Shown one piece after another: positions 28,588-38,195 of a DNA stretch of 64,000 nucleotides (its first letter is position 1; each line of letters begins with the position of its first letter). The stretch is from contig CALWBL010000001.1 of assembly GCA_944376065.1 (NCBI GenBank), forward strand, positions 310,001 to 374,000, written 5' to 3'. The notes under the pieces are model-generated. The model searched no databases, had not been told where the DNA came from, and saw nothing but the letters and a program-made list of their open reading frames with translations. Both the position numbers and the translations under genes were made by a program. Origin of the DNA: an uncultured Butyricicoccus sp. (lineage in GTDB: Bacteria; Bacillota; Clostridia; Oscillospirales; Butyricicoccaceae).

Positions 28588-28869
28588 TCATTCCCTATTG
28601 TCTGCATTATTATTATAAAAATATGAATATGGTGCAATGAGGTCAATTAAATCACCAACCGTGTTAATATCTAGTATTTGCTCTTGTTTTAGCTGTGGTA
28701 CATCAAATTCACCTTCAAGCACACTGAACAACTCCATTATATCCAAAGAATCAGCATATAACTCCTCACGAAATCGCATTTCTGGTATTACTTCTTCCTG
28801 TTTTATGGCGAACTGCTGAGAAATTATAATGCTTAGCTTTTGCATTATCTGCTCTTTGCTATCAAACAA
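28588..28869 (-). CDS. acpP: Acyl carrier protein
   Basis: This small acidic protein carries growing acyl chains on 4'-phosphopantetheine. The motif ADSLDIMEL places the modified Ser at residue 41 of 93. I take TTG 28869 as the start: AGAAGGG eight bases upstream overlaps the plsX stop region, while the internal ATG at 28845 has only a poor site. The helix II-III pattern is normal, but an extra tail of about 15 residues rich in Tyr and Asn follows (YSYFYNNNADNRE). The plsX-acpP-rnc order matches Bacillus and Clostridium, though fabD and fabG are not between them. Confidence 0.9.
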   Translation of the reverse strand: MFDSKEQIMQKLSIIISQQFAIKQEEVIPEMRFREELYADSLDIMELFSVLEGEFDVPQLKQEQILDINTVGDLIDLIAPYSYFYNNNADNRE

Positions 28870-28874
28870 AGTAT

Positions 28875-29897
28875 TTACCCTTCTTTACTTACTGTCATAT
28901 GTTCAATATTTTCGGCAACAGTTTCAATCATACCGCTTTTTGTGTAAGCGATAGCTTGACGCACTGCATTCATAAATGCAATTTCATTTGATGAGCCATG
29001 AGCCTTTATAACTGGGTGAGCTATTCCAAGGAAAGGCGCTCCACCAATAACATCTTGGTTAAACATTTCTTTAAACTCGTCCATACCCTTTTTACAAAGC
29101 AAATAACCTAGTTTTGTACCCATATTACGAGTGAAAACCTTTTTTATCTCTGATGCCATAAATTTAGCAACACCCTCAATGGTTTTGAGCATTACATTGC
29201 CTGCAAACCCATCACAAACAGCAATATCACATTTACCCATTGGCACATCAGTGCCTTCAACATTACCAATAAAGTTAATTCTACCCTCGTCATGTGCTTT
29301 TTTTAGCAATGCATAGGTTTCCTTACGCATTGCATCACCCTTGGAATCCTCAGAGCCATTATTTACAAGTCCAACACGTGGATTTTTAATCTTTCTAATC
29401 TTCTCTGCATAAAGTGAACCTAAAAAGGCAAATTGCAGCAAATATTCGGCTGTACATTCAGTATTTGCACCCGCATCAACAAGCATAACCTGACCATTTG
29501 CACAAGGCATAACTGGGGCTAAAGCACCTCTGCGAATACCTTTGATGCGCTTACAGAAAAGAGTTGCACCTGAAAGCAATGCACCAGTAGAGCCTGCGGA
29601 AACAATAGCATCAGCTTTTGAATCTTTTACAAGTTTTAAAGCTACCGCCATTGAGCTTTGTGGTTTTTGACGGAGTACAGTTGCAGGGTCATCATGCATA
29701 TCAACAATATCTGGAGCATTTATAATATGAAGTTTAGACAGATTTTCTGCCTGATGCTCTTTCAAAATAGCTCGGATTTTATCCTCTTGTCCCACTAAAA
29801 GAACCTCTTCTCCATATTCTTTTACCGCTAAAATACCACCCAAAACTGGTGCTAGTGGTGCATTATCTCCACCCATTGCATCGATTGCAATTTTCAT
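28875..29897 (-). CDS. plsX: Phosphate acyltransferase PlsX
   Basis: PlsX turns acyl-ACP into acyl phosphate, the donor for PlsY in phospholipid synthesis. The 340 residues open with KIAIDAMGGDNAPLAPVLGG and contain ASVV-type stretches SAGSTGALLSGATLF and CDGFAGNVMLKTIEG. AGGGGGA lies before the ATG. It starts one base after trmFO and is followed five bases later by acpP, so the carrier and the enzyme are co-expressed. Confidence 0.97.
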   Translation of the reverse strand: MKIAIDAMGGDNAPLAPVLGGILAVKEYGEEVLLVGQEDKIRAILKEHQAENLSKLHIINAPDIVDMHDDPATVLRQKPQSSMAVALKLVKDSKADAIVSAGSTGALLSGATLFCKRIKGIRRGALAPVMPCANGQVMLVDAGANTECTAEYLLQFAFLGSLYAEKIRKIKNPRVGLVNNGSEDSKGDAMRKETYALLKKAHDEGRINFIGNVEGTDVPMGKCDIAVCDGFAGNVMLKTIEGVAKFMASEIKKVFTRNMGTKLGYLLCKKGMDEFKEMFNQDVIGGAPFLGIAHPVIKAHGSSNEIAFMNAVRQAIAYTKSGMIETVAENIEHMTVSKEG

Positions 29898-29898
29898 T

Positions 29899-31206
29899 TT
29901 AAATATCCCCCTTTAAGCTGTCGATAATTTCCAAAGCTCTTTCAGAAATTTTCATATTTTTCTCCCTCTTTCCACGAATTTTATAACCGAGCGGCTCTAA
30001 AATGCCAAAGTTTATATTCATTGGTTGGAATTTGACTACTGTTTCATTAGAAATATAGTGCCCCAATGCTCCAATAGCAGTTGTTTGAGGAAAATCTGGC
30101 TCTTTCCTACCTAAAATTTCATTTGCTGTTGCAAGCCCTGCTAAAAATCCAGATGCGTTTGATTCAACATATCCCTCAACGCCTGTCATCTGACCTGCAA
30201 AACGTATTCTTGGGTCTGAACGCAAAGCAAAATTATGGTCAAGAAGTCTGGGAGAATCTAAGAAAGTATTTCTATGCATAACACCATAACGCACATATTC
30301 AGCGTTTTTTAGTGCTGGAATCATGGAGAAAATACGTTTTTGCTCGCCCCATTTAAGATGGGTTTGACAGCCCACTAAATTATAAAGACTGCCTTGTGCA
30401 TTGTCTTTTCTAAGCTGCAAAACCGCATAAGGGTCTTTACCAGTTTTAGGGTCTGGAAGTCCTACAGGCTTTAATATACCGAAAAGCAAAGTATCATGAC
30501 CACGTCTTGCATTAACTTCGATAGGCATACAGCCCTCAAACACAAGTTTATCTTCAAATCCATGAACTTCAGCCTCCTCCGCTGTTGTCAGAGCCTCCCA
30601 AAATGGGTCAAATTCCTCTTTAGACAGTGGACAGTTTATATAGTCTGGAGTTCCTTTATCATAACGTGATGCAAAATAAGCATTATTCATATCTATTGAT
30701 TCAAAAGTTACAATTGGTGCAGCCGCATCAAAGAAATGCAGAAAATCACCGCCAACTTTTTTATGAATAGCATCAAACAGTGCATCAGAAGTAAGTGGTC
30801 CAGTCGCTATGATAACTTTACCATCTTCTGGAATCTCTGTAACTTCACCATAAATAATATTTATATTGGGGTGATTTCTAATTTTATCAGTTACAGCTTT
30901 TGCAAATTGCTCTCTGTCAACGGCTAATGCTCCGCCTGCTTCAACTTGATTTTCGTCTGCACATTTTATAATAAGACCACCTAAACGGCGAAGTTCTTCT
31001 TTTAAAAGCCCCGCTGCATTTGTAAGCTCATTTGAACGCAAAGAGTTTGAACAAACCAGCTCTGCAAAGCTATCAGAATGATGAGCCGGAGTTTTTTTAT
31101 CGGGTTTCATCTCATGGAGCGTTACATTTATTCCGCGCTCTGCAAGCTGCCATGCCGCTTCACAGCCAGCAAGCCCTGCACCAATTACAGTTACATTATT
31201 CTGCAT
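29899..31206 (-). CDS. trmFO: Methylenetetrahydrofolate--tRNA-(uracil-54) methyltransferase TrmFO
   Basis: TrmFO makes ribothymidine at position 54 of tRNAs with methylene-THF and FADH2. The 435 residues start with the FAD-binding VTVIGAGLAGCEAAWQLAERG and include AHHSDSFAELVCSNSLRSN with the redox Cys, RGHDTLLFGILKPVGLPDP, and GQMTGVEGYVESNASGFLAGL. Its start overlaps the end of topA by 11 bases with GAGGAAA as ribosome site. The topA-trmFO pair is typical of Firmicutes. Confidence 0.97.
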   Translation of the reverse strand: MQNNVTVIGAGLAGCEAAWQLAERGINVTLHEMKPDKKTPAHHSDSFAELVCSNSLRSNELTNAAGLLKEELRRLGGLIIKCADENQVEAGGALAVDREQFAKAVTDKIRNHPNINIIYGEVTEIPEDGKVIIATGPLTSDALFDAIHKKVGGDFLHFFDAAAPIVTFESIDMNNAYFASRYDKGTPDYINCPLSKEEFDPFWEALTTAEEAEVHGFEDKLVFEGCMPIEVNARRGHDTLLFGILKPVGLPDPKTGKDPYAVLQLRKDNAQGSLYNLVGCQTHLKWGEQKRIFSMIPALKNAEYVRYGVMHRNTFLDSPRLLDHNFALRSDPRIRFAGQMTGVEGYVESNASGFLAGLATANEILGRKEPDFPQTTAIGALGHYISNETVVKFQPMNINFGILEPLGYKIRGKREKNMKISERALEIIDSLKGDI

Positions 31207-33538
31207 TTACAGTTTCCTCCGCATCTGTCTTCTTACGGCGAGTTCTTTTTGGTTTTTCTTCATTTTCAGATTTTTTCTTTGTTGTTGTCTTTTTAGTGGT
31301 GGCTTTCTTAGTTGTTGTTTTTTTGGTTATCTTTTTAGGTTTTTCTTCGGTTTCTTTAGCTGCCTTTGCAGCCTCACGTTCTGCTGCCTTAGCCGCTCTT
31401 GCCTCTCGACGCAAACGGTTCTTTTCTGCCTCCTCTGGTGAAACACCTTCTTTTACCAGCTCACTATATCTACAGCCCTCACGCAGACAAACATCTCTCA
31501 CTTCCTTGGAATCCCTATCTGTGTGGCGGAATAAAGATGAATCACAAGTTGGGCATTTAGATTTTAATGGCTTATCCCAAGTAATAAACTCACAAGCTGG
31601 ATATTTGTCGCAGGAGTAATAAACATAACCCTTTGCAGATTTCTTTTTAACAACTTTCATGCCACAAATAGGACAAGCTGCACCAGTATCCTCAGTGATT
31701 GCCTTTGTATTGCTGCACTCTGGATAACCCGGACAAGCTAGGAACTTGCCAAAACGACCGATTTTAATAACCATTTTTCTGCCACAAAGCTCACATTCTA
31801 TGTCTGTTTCTTGGTCTTGTATTTTAATACGCTGACCCTCAAGCTCAACTTCTGCCTTTTCAAGAGAAGTCTCAAAACCATCATAGAAATTTCTCAATAA
31901 GTCAACATAGTTTTCTTTGCCCGCCTCTACCTCATCAAGCTGACTTTCCATATTGGCTGTAAATTCATAATCTGCAACAAGTTGGAACTTATCAACAAGC
32001 AGACCTGTTACACCTTCACCGAGCGGGGTTGGTCTTAAAGTACGGCTTTCTTTTTCTACATAGTTTCTGCTTTCAATGGTAGAAATTGTAGGAGCATAAG
32101 TTGATGGGCGACCTATTCCACGCTCTTCCATAGCGCGTACAAGAGACGCCTCTGTATATCGTGCAGGTGGCTGTGTAAAATGTTGGCTTGGTGTTATTTC
32201 AAGTACTTTTAGTTCATCACCCTCTGCAAATGGTGGAAGTGGTTTTCCTGCTTCGCCTTGTTTTTCATCATCTGTTGATTCCTCATAAACAGCAGTAAAA
32301 CCCGAAAATGCCACTGTATGACCAGATGCTCTAAAAATGTAACCCTCACTTGTAATATCAGATGAGATAGTATCTAAAATTGCATCGGACATCTGACAAG
32401 CGACGAATCTTAACCAAATAAGACGATATAATTTATACTGGTCTGGTGTAAGGCTGGATTTAATATTATCTGGCTCAAGCGTTACATCAGATGGGCGAAT
32501 CGCCTCATGTGCATCTTGAGCGCCACCTTTTGTTTTGAAAACTCTTGGCTTTCCTGGATAGTAGCTTTCTCCATATCTGCCCTTAATAAATGTAGCTGCT
32601 GCCGCTGTTGCCTCATCAGACAAGCGGAGTGAGTCAGTACGCATATAGGTTATAAGACCAGTAAGACCTAGACCATCAATCTCAATACCTTCATAAAGCT
32701 CTTGAGCTACACTCATTGTACGCCTTGGAGTCATATTTAGTTTTCGGCTTGCGTCCTGTTGCAGTGTAGATGTTGTAAAAGGTGCAGGGGCAGACTTTTT
32801 CTTTTTTCCTTTTTTAACACTTGCCACAACAAATGGTTTACCTGTAACAGCATTTACAACCTTTATTGCGCTTTGTTCATCTTTAAGTTCTTTATTGCCC
32901 TCTGAATCGCTGTAATAACGTGCGATAAATTTACCGCCCATAGCTGTTTGCAATGTTGCCTCAATCTGCCAATATTCTTCTGGTTTGAAAGCACGAATTT
33001 CATTTTCTCTGTCCACAACAAGACGAGTTGCGACCGACTGCACACGACCTGCACTAAGACCACGTTTTACCTTTTTCCATAGAAAAGGGGATAATTTATA
33101 ACCTACAATTCTATCTAATATACGTCTAGCCTGTTGAGCATCGACTAAATCCATATCAATATCTCTTGGGTGTTCGATGCCATAACGAACTGCATTTTTA
33201 GTAATTTCATTAAAAGTAACTCTTTTATATTCGCCCTCATGGAGATTTAAAAGCTCTTTTAAATGCCATGAAATAGCTTCGCCTTCACGGTCAGGGTCAG
33301 TTGCAAGGTAAACAAAATCGCTTTCCTCTGCTGAGAGTTTAAGCTCATTTATAAGTTTTTCCTTGCCCTCTACTGGAGCATATACAGGAGCAAAGTTGTT
33401 TTCAAAATCAATGCTCATTTTCTTTTTTGGCAGGTCACGCAGATGACCCATAGATGCTTTTACTATATAATCAGAGCCCAAATATTTGCCAATAGTTTTC
33501 GCTTTGGCAGGTGACTCCACAATCACAAGTTTGGACAT
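31196..33538 (-). CDS. topA: DNA topoisomerase I
   Basis: This type IA topoisomerase relaxes negative supercoils. The 780 residues carry the TOPRIM domain (KLVIVESPAKAKTIGKYLG; ATDPDREGEAISWHL), the active-site Tyr in GLITYMRTDSLRL, and RYTEASLVRAMEERGIGRPSTYA. Three C-terminal zinc ribbons follow (CELCG...CPGYPEC, CPICG...CDKYPAC, CPTCD...CLREGC). The last 70 residues are Lys/Thr/Ala-rich (TKKTTTKKATTKKTTTKKK), like a histone-tail DNA-binding end. The gene follows dprA by 40 bases, the usual dprA-topA pair. Confidence 0.98.
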   Translation of the reverse strand: MSKLVIVESPAKAKTIGKYLGSDYIVKASMGHLRDLPKKKMSIDFENNFAPVYAPVEGKEKLINELKLSAEESDFVYLATDPDREGEAISWHLKELLNLHEGEYKRVTFNEITKNAVRYGIEHPRDIDMDLVDAQQARRILDRIVGYKLSPFLWKKVKRGLSAGRVQSVATRLVVDRENEIRAFKPEEYWQIEATLQTAMGGKFIARYYSDSEGNKELKDEQSAIKVVNAVTGKPFVVASVKKGKKKKSAPAPFTTSTLQQDASRKLNMTPRRTMSVAQELYEGIEIDGLGLTGLITYMRTDSLRLSDEATAAAATFIKGRYGESYYPGKPRVFKTKGGAQDAHEAIRPSDVTLEPDNIKSSLTPDQYKLYRLIWLRFVACQMSDAILDTISSDITSEGYIFRASGHTVAFSGFTAVYEESTDDEKQGEAGKPLPPFAEGDELKVLEITPSQHFTQPPARYTEASLVRAMEERGIGRPSTYAPTISTIESRNYVEKESRTLRPTPLGEGVTGLLVDKFQLVADYEFTANMESQLDEVEAGKENYVDLLRNFYDGFETSLEKAEVELEGQRIKIQDQETDIECELCGRKMVIKIGRFGKFLACPGYPECSNTKAITEDTGAACPICGMKVVKKKSAKGYVYYSCDKYPACEFITWDKPLKSKCPTCDSSLFRHTDRDSKEVRDVCLREGCRYSELVKEGVSPEEAEKNRLRREARAAKAAEREAAKAAKETEEKPKKITKKTTTKKATTKKTTTKKKSENEEKPKRTRRKKTDAEETVNAE

Positions 33539-33578
33539 ATTTTTTCCTCCGTTTTATAATTATAAAAGAACTTATATT

Positions 33579-34814
33579 TTAGAAATTTTTAATTATAATG
33601 CCATTTTCACGCCTTAGTATACCATCAAGCTCCATCATCGTCAATTCAGTCATCACCCTTGCAACAGGTAAATCTGTTTGCTCTAAAATGTCTTCTGGCG
33701 TTTCCGCACCTTGCAAAATCACTTCCAAAATGCCTTTTTGAATTTCATTTTGCACCTTCGGAATAGAAAACTCTTTTGTTTGTTGTGGTTCTTCTATTTT
33801 TTCACTTTTTATTTTATCATGTGTAGAATTTTGAACATTTGAGCGTTTTAAGATTCTATCCCACATTTCTTCAACCGTTTGTTTTTCGTTATGATGTATT
33901 TGTTCTGGTTGCTTTTTAGATTTATAGTTCGATGCAATAGGTCTTAAACCAATTTGACATAAAATATCGTTTGGTTCACAGGCCATAGCTGCCTCTCCAT
34001 CTCGAATAAGATGATTGCAACCCATTGAATTTGGTGCATTTATATTAGCTGGAACAGCAAAAACTTCTCTGCCCTGCTCAAGAGCCTCATGAGCCGTTAT
34101 AAGTGCACCAGAACGCATTGGAGCCTCAACAACTAAAACAGCTTTTGATAAACCGCTTATAATTCTATTTCTTATTGGGAATCTAAAGCCATTATGTGGT
34201 GTTGATGGTGGATTTTCGCTAATAACAGCACCAGAAAGCTGAATATCACCCATTAAAAAATTATGTTCGGGCGGATAACAAATATTAAGTCCGCCTGCAA
34301 ACACAGCGATAGTTTTACCCCCAACACTTAAAGCCCCACGCATTGCAGCACCATCTATGCCAAGAGCCATACCAGAAATAATAGTTGCACCTGCATTGGC
34401 AAGCTGTTTACCAAATTCACCTGCTGTCATCATGCCATAAGGTGTTGCTTTACGAGTTCCGACTATTCCTATACCCGGTTTGCGATCCAAATCTGGTATT
34501 TTTCCCTTTACATACAAAACTATTGGTGGGTCTGGTATACTGCATAATATTTCTGGATATGCACTATCTTCCATAGTTAATATGGTTATACCTAATTTTT
34601 CACAATCGAATTGTATTGCATCTGCTGTTTTCAGACTTTTATCAGAAAGAGCATCAATCTGTTTTTTATTTAATCTGGTTTTTTCGATAAATTCTTTTCT
34701 TGCCATTGAGTATAGATGTTCAGGTGTACCAAAACACTCTAAAAGCTGATTTTTAACAAGAGCAGTCAGTTCTTCTTTTGCAGATAACCATAACCAATAT
34801 GACAGCTTACTCAT
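33579..34814 (-). CDS. dprA: DNA processing protein DprA
   Basis: DprA loads RecA onto incoming single-stranded DNA during natural transformation. The start is ATG 34814 (MSKLSYWLWLSA), overlapping the trmH stop by 8 bases; an upstream in-frame start at 34829 is less likely since GAGGAC lies between. The 411-residue product has the Rossmann core GIVGTRKATPYGMMTAGEFG, ISGMALGIDGAAMRGAL, FAGGLNICYPPEHNFL, RNRIISGLSKAVLVVEAP and SGALITAHEALEQGREVFAVP. A charged linker and a C-terminal winged-helix (DML1-like) domain follow. Competence machinery itself is not in the window. Confidence 0.95.
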   Translation of the reverse strand: MSKLSYWLWLSAKEELTALVKNQLLECFGTPEHLYSMARKEFIEKTRLNKKQIDALSDKSLKTADAIQFDCEKLGITILTMEDSAYPEILCSIPDPPIVLYVKGKIPDLDRKPGIGIVGTRKATPYGMMTAGEFGKQLANAGATIISGMALGIDGAAMRGALSVGGKTIAVFAGGLNICYPPEHNFLMGDIQLSGAVISENPPSTPHNGFRFPIRNRIISGLSKAVLVVEAPMRSGALITAHEALEQGREVFAVPANINAPNSMGCNHLIRDGEAAMACEPNDILCQIGLRPIASNYKSKKQPEQIHHNEKQTVEEMWDRILKRSNVQNSTHDKIKSEKIEEPQQTKEFSIPKVQNEIQKGILEVILQGAETPEDILEQTDLPVARVMTELTMMELDGILRRENGIIIKNF

Positions 34815-35604
34815 TTTTAATGTCCTCACTCATTTCCCAAATAAGTATTGCTGCTGCAACACTGGCGTTTAATGATTCAGCTTTCCCCATCATAGGTATA
34901 ATTATTTTTTCATCGCAAAGTGATAGTGTTTTATCACTAAGACCTCTGCCTTCGTTGCCTATAACAACCGCTGAATTTTTAAGATTTGTTTTGTTTATTG
35001 GTATGCTATCTTGTACAAGAGTTGCCGCACAAACCTTTATTTTTCTAGTATGCATAGCTGCTATTGCTTGTTCAATTTGCATTTTATAAATAGGTTGACG
35101 AAAAATTGCACCCATAGTTGACCTAACTACTTTAGGTGCAGTAGGGTCTGTGCAGCCTTCGCACAAAATCACGGCTGACAGAGCAAAAGCATCTGCGGTA
35201 CGCAAAATTGTGCCAAGATTGCCTGGGTCTTGAACACCATCTAATAAAATGGCACCATTAAGATTTTGTGGCAGTTCATCTGCCATTCTATGAGGCATAT
35301 CACACGAAAATAATACATTTTGTGGTGTTTCAACATCTGATGCTAAATTAAAAAGTTTTTCATCAGTTTCAAAAATATGAGCACCTTGGTTTATTGCCTT
35401 ATCTATAAGTTCAGATGAAACATTTTCCCCAATTTTAATAAGTACGGTATGAACCTTAACTTCAGATGATAAAGCCTCAAAGAGCATTTTTTCGCCCTCA
35501 CAAACCATTTGATTCATATTATTACGATATTTTTTATCTTTAGCGAGACGAGCAAGCTGTTTAATAGTGCTGTTTTGTTTGCTTTCTATTTTGGTAATTA
35601 TCAT
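34807..35604 (-). CDS. TrmH/SpoU-family RNA 2'-O-methyltransferase
   Basis: This is a SPOUT-class SAM-dependent methyltransferase acting on rRNA or tRNA ribose. In 265 residues an N-terminal substrate-binding domain (1-95, IKQLARLAKDKKYRNNMNQM) precedes the knotted catalytic domain. Motif 1 is LDGVQDPGNLGTILRTADAF, motif 2 VVIGNEGRGLSDKTLSLCD and motif 3 IIPMMGKAESLNASVAAAI. The best family match by wording is the YsgA/RlmB-like group; the target nucleotide cannot be read from sequence. A second family member (rlmB) is at 55703-56482. It heads the seven-gene operon ending in rnc. Confidence 0.9.
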   Translation of the reverse strand: MIITKIESKQNSTIKQLARLAKDKKYRNNMNQMVCEGEKMLFEALSSEVKVHTVLIKIGENVSSELIDKAINQGAHIFETDEKLFNLASDVETPQNVLFSCDMPHRMADELPQNLNGAILLDGVQDPGNLGTILRTADAFALSAVILCEGCTDPTAPKVVRSTMGAIFRQPIYKMQIEQAIAAMHTRKIKVCAATLVQDSIPINKTNLKNSAVVIGNEGRGLSDKTLSLCDEKIIIPMMGKAESLNASVAAAILIWEMSEDIKNE

Positions 35605-35651
35605 AATCAGAAATTCCCCATTTCTATGTGCTGATATTTATACAGGTTAAA

Positions 35652-35680
35652 AGCCTGAACACCCTTTTGGTATTCAGGCT
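35652..35680 (-). promoter_or_regulatory. Leader hairpin before trmH
   Basis: AGCCTGAA (35652-35659) pairs with TTCAGGCT (35673-35680); on minus the stem is followed by TTTTAACC. It lies between the predicted promoter and trmH, so it may be a leader attenuator; it could also stop transcription coming from the glycosyltransferase gene. Confidence 0.5.
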
Positions 35681-35711
35681 CACTGAAATATTAGGGTATA
35701 TTTTAGCATTA

Positions 35712-35740
35712 AGTATAGCATACCCTTATATTTGATTCAA
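35712..35740 (-). promoter_or_regulatory. Sigma-A promoter of the trmH-rnc operon
   Basis: On minus, TTGAAT (35735-35740), a 17-base spacer ending TGC, and TATACT (35712-35717). A 7-base inverted repeat AGGGTAT (35693-35699) / ATACCCT (35720-35726) encloses the -10 and the start-site region. Confidence 0.65.
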
Positions 35741-35864
35741 GTCAACGTTTTAGTGTTTTTGTTTTGCATTTTTTAACAAATTATTTTATACACAATACCT
35801 TAAAAAAATAAATCATTTATATTTATTACGCCTTTGATTTTTGCTAGATTAAAAGCATATTATA

Positions 35865-38042
35865 TTATTTTTCTATTAAGTATGCGACTTTTTTATAAAT
35901 ATCACTTTGTTTAATAGCTTTTACGGCAGGGTCATCTTTAGGATAGGCACTTAAAATAGTTTTAACTTTCTCTGCGAGCATCAATAGTTCTTGTGGTACA
36001 TTTTCTGTCGGCTCATCTTTCAGCTTTTCTTCAATGTTTGAAGCCAGATTTTTAACTAACTCTTTCATATTTGGAGCTAATTTCAGCGATTTTTTTAACC
36101 AATATATTGATTTTTTTAAATCTCCTGCATCTATTGAATTTTTATATTGTATCAAAATCCAAGCAAAACCATGCATACCTGGAATAACATCAATCATATT
36201 TTCATCAAATAGATTTTCGTTATAATATAACTTTAAAAATTTTGTTGAATATTTTGAAGAAAGATATATAATAGATTGACAATACGATTCATCTTCAATT
36301 TCTTTCCAATCTGTCATTAACAAATAATGCAAACACAAATTGAAATCAAACAGTGTATATTTTAAATTATCATATACATTTTCACAATTTTTATTCAAAT
36401 AGGAAATTATAGTATTTTCATCATTATATTTTGAAACGTTTATTATTTTTATAGCAGCTTCTTTAAGCTCATCAGCAGTCATTTGATAGAACTTTTCTGG
36501 AAATTCTATTTCAAACTTGAGAATTTTATATAATACAATATCCGGTACATTGTTCCATTTATCTATTTTGCTTGATAATTGTCTTATATCGTTGGTTTCA
36601 TCTGAAAGCATGATTTTAGCTGAATATGATAGTTCACACTTGTCAAACTTAGCTATAAAAGCAAAAGGCAATATATGTTTTTCATCAGATATTATGCTAT
36701 CATTAACGAAATGTTTTTCTATATTCTTCTCGAATATTATTTTTTTATCGAGTGCGTTTGTATCCACTTCGTCTGTTGATTCATTGTATATAAAATCCAT
36801 TATACTTGATACAATAGATGATATATCTGTCTTATTCCAAAGAAACCATAATTCGTATAACCATTTATCTGCTACATCTAATGAAATGCTTTCAAATGTG
36901 TTTTCTACAAATATCTGCCTGCTTTTATCATAATCTCCAAGTTCAGCATAAGCCTTTGCGATATCTATCAAAATAGAATCTTGGTCTTTTTTTTGTGAGT
37001 ATTTTAAAGTACTTAATGATATATCTAAAAGTGATTTTATATCAAAAATATCTGGAATTGCAGCAATATAATCTTTTCCATATTGAATTACATCTTCATA
37101 ATTATGTTTTTTGATAGAGTATTTTGTCAAAATATACTTAACATCTACTCTTGTGTATAATGAGTCTGGATATCTTTCTAAGCATATTTGCACCCAAGAT
37201 GAAAACTCAGGATAATTATATGCATATGCAATTTTCACAGCGTGACAATAGACAACTTTTGCAAATAATTCGTATCCATCAACCTTTTCTTCAACCAAAT
37301 CAATAGCTTTTTTTACATATTCGTACTTTTCATATTGTGAATTGGATGATTCGACTACTTGCATGTATCTTAAAACATTTGTAGGATCATCTTCAATTTC
37401 TTTTTTTATTAATTGTATGTTTCTTTGTTCTTTTTTCTTTTGCAAATTTTTCTTTATATTTAAATAACCATCATGCCAAAATACAACATTTTTTAATGCA
37501 TACAATTTTTCTAATGGACCATTTTCCATAGATTCATGTATCTTACCAAAATATCTAACATCTTTGGTCAATCTAGCCATTCTAAAAGCATAAAACGAAT
37601 AATATTGAGACAAATCATTTTTATCTGTATAATTATTTATCATAATATATGAGAAATCCATTTTTTTCGACAAATCACTTTTCAAAAATGATACCATCTC
37701 ATCTACTGAAGACTCGTCCATATACTCATCTGCATCTACTCCAAGATACCATCTACCCGAACACTTATCCAAAACAGCATTTCTTGCGGCTGAAAAATCA
37801 TCAATCCATTCAAAATCAAATAAAATATCAGCGTATTTGCTTGCAATTTCCTTTGTTTTGTCGGTTGAACCGGTATCAGCTATAACAACTTCGCACTCTA
37901 TCGCATCGCGAAGTGGTTTTAATGCTTGTAAACATTTTTCCAAACAGCGTTCTTCGTTTTTTACAATTAGACCTATTGATAGCTCTATTTTTTTCTTATT
38001 GCTTTTAATAGTATTTTTCTTTTTGTTTTTCTTATTACTCAT
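35865..38042 (-). CDS. Family 2 glycosyltransferase with TPR-like helical region
   Basis: Probably a cytoplasmic glycosyltransferase. In 725 residues the GT-A domain (about 20-215) has LSIGLIVKNEERCLEKCLQA, VVIADTGSTDKTKEIA, the FEWIDDFSAARNAVLD stretch and a DxD-type YLGVDADEYMD (metal/nucleotide-sugar binding). From about 215 to the end it is helical, with repeats resembling tetratricopeptide pairs (AKAYAELGDYDKSRQIF; KSIYWLKKSLKLAPNMKELVK). It lies 154 bases after flagellin on the same strand, and GT2-TPR enzymes near flagellin are known to glycosylate flagellin, so that is my suggested role (inference). The gene looks richer in A+T than its neighbours, which hints at separate acquisition. 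AAGGAG precedes the ATG. Confidence 0.85.
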   Translation of the reverse strand: MSNKKNKKKNTIKSNKKKIELSIGLIVKNEERCLEKCLQALKPLRDAIECEVVIADTGSTDKTKEIASKYADILFDFEWIDDFSAARNAVLDKCSGRWYLGVDADEYMDESSVDEMVSFLKSDLSKKMDFSYIMINNYTDKNDLSQYYSFYAFRMARLTKDVRYFGKIHESMENGPLEKLYALKNVVFWHDGYLNIKKNLQKKKEQRNIQLIKKEIEDDPTNVLRYMQVVESSNSQYEKYEYVKKAIDLVEEKVDGYELFAKVVYCHAVKIAYAYNYPEFSSWVQICLERYPDSLYTRVDVKYILTKYSIKKHNYEDVIQYGKDYIAAIPDIFDIKSLLDISLSTLKYSQKKDQDSILIDIAKAYAELGDYDKSRQIFVENTFESISLDVADKWLYELWFLWNKTDISSIVSSIMDFIYNESTDEVDTNALDKKIIFEKNIEKHFVNDSIISDEKHILPFAFIAKFDKCELSYSAKIMLSDETNDIRQLSSKIDKWNNVPDIVLYKILKFEIEFPEKFYQMTADELKEAAIKIINVSKYNDENTIISYLNKNCENVYDNLKYTLFDFNLCLHYLLMTDWKEIEDESYCQSIIYLSSKYSTKFLKLYYNENLFDENMIDVIPGMHGFAWILIQYKNSIDAGDLKKSIYWLKKSLKLAPNMKELVKNLASNIEEKLKDEPTENVPQELLMLAEKVKTILSAYPKDDPAVKAIKQSDIYKKVAYLIEK

Positions 38043-38132
38043 TTCAAAAACTCCTTATAATTCAGATTTAATAGAAAGAGCTTGCAAGTTTTAATCAAAC
38101 CTTTTCGATTAAACCTGAAAATTTTCAAAAAA

Positions 38133-38158
38133 ATGGACTGGGCAAATGCCCAGCCCAT
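38133..38158 (-). terminator. Terminator of flagellin
   Basis: ATGG-a-CTGGGCA pairs with TGCCCAG-c-CCAT around AA, followed on minus by TTTTTTT. It lies 38 bases after the flagellin stop and before the glycosyltransferase. Confidence 0.93.
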
Positions 38159-38195
38159 AACAGTTTTTGTTTCAACTGATGTAAATCTTATTTCA

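Noticed and set aside
31032..31619. Plus-strand frame of 195 codons over trmFO and topA
   Set aside because: It is the reverse strand of the Lys/Thr/Ala-rich TopA tail and zinc ribbons; no start signals.
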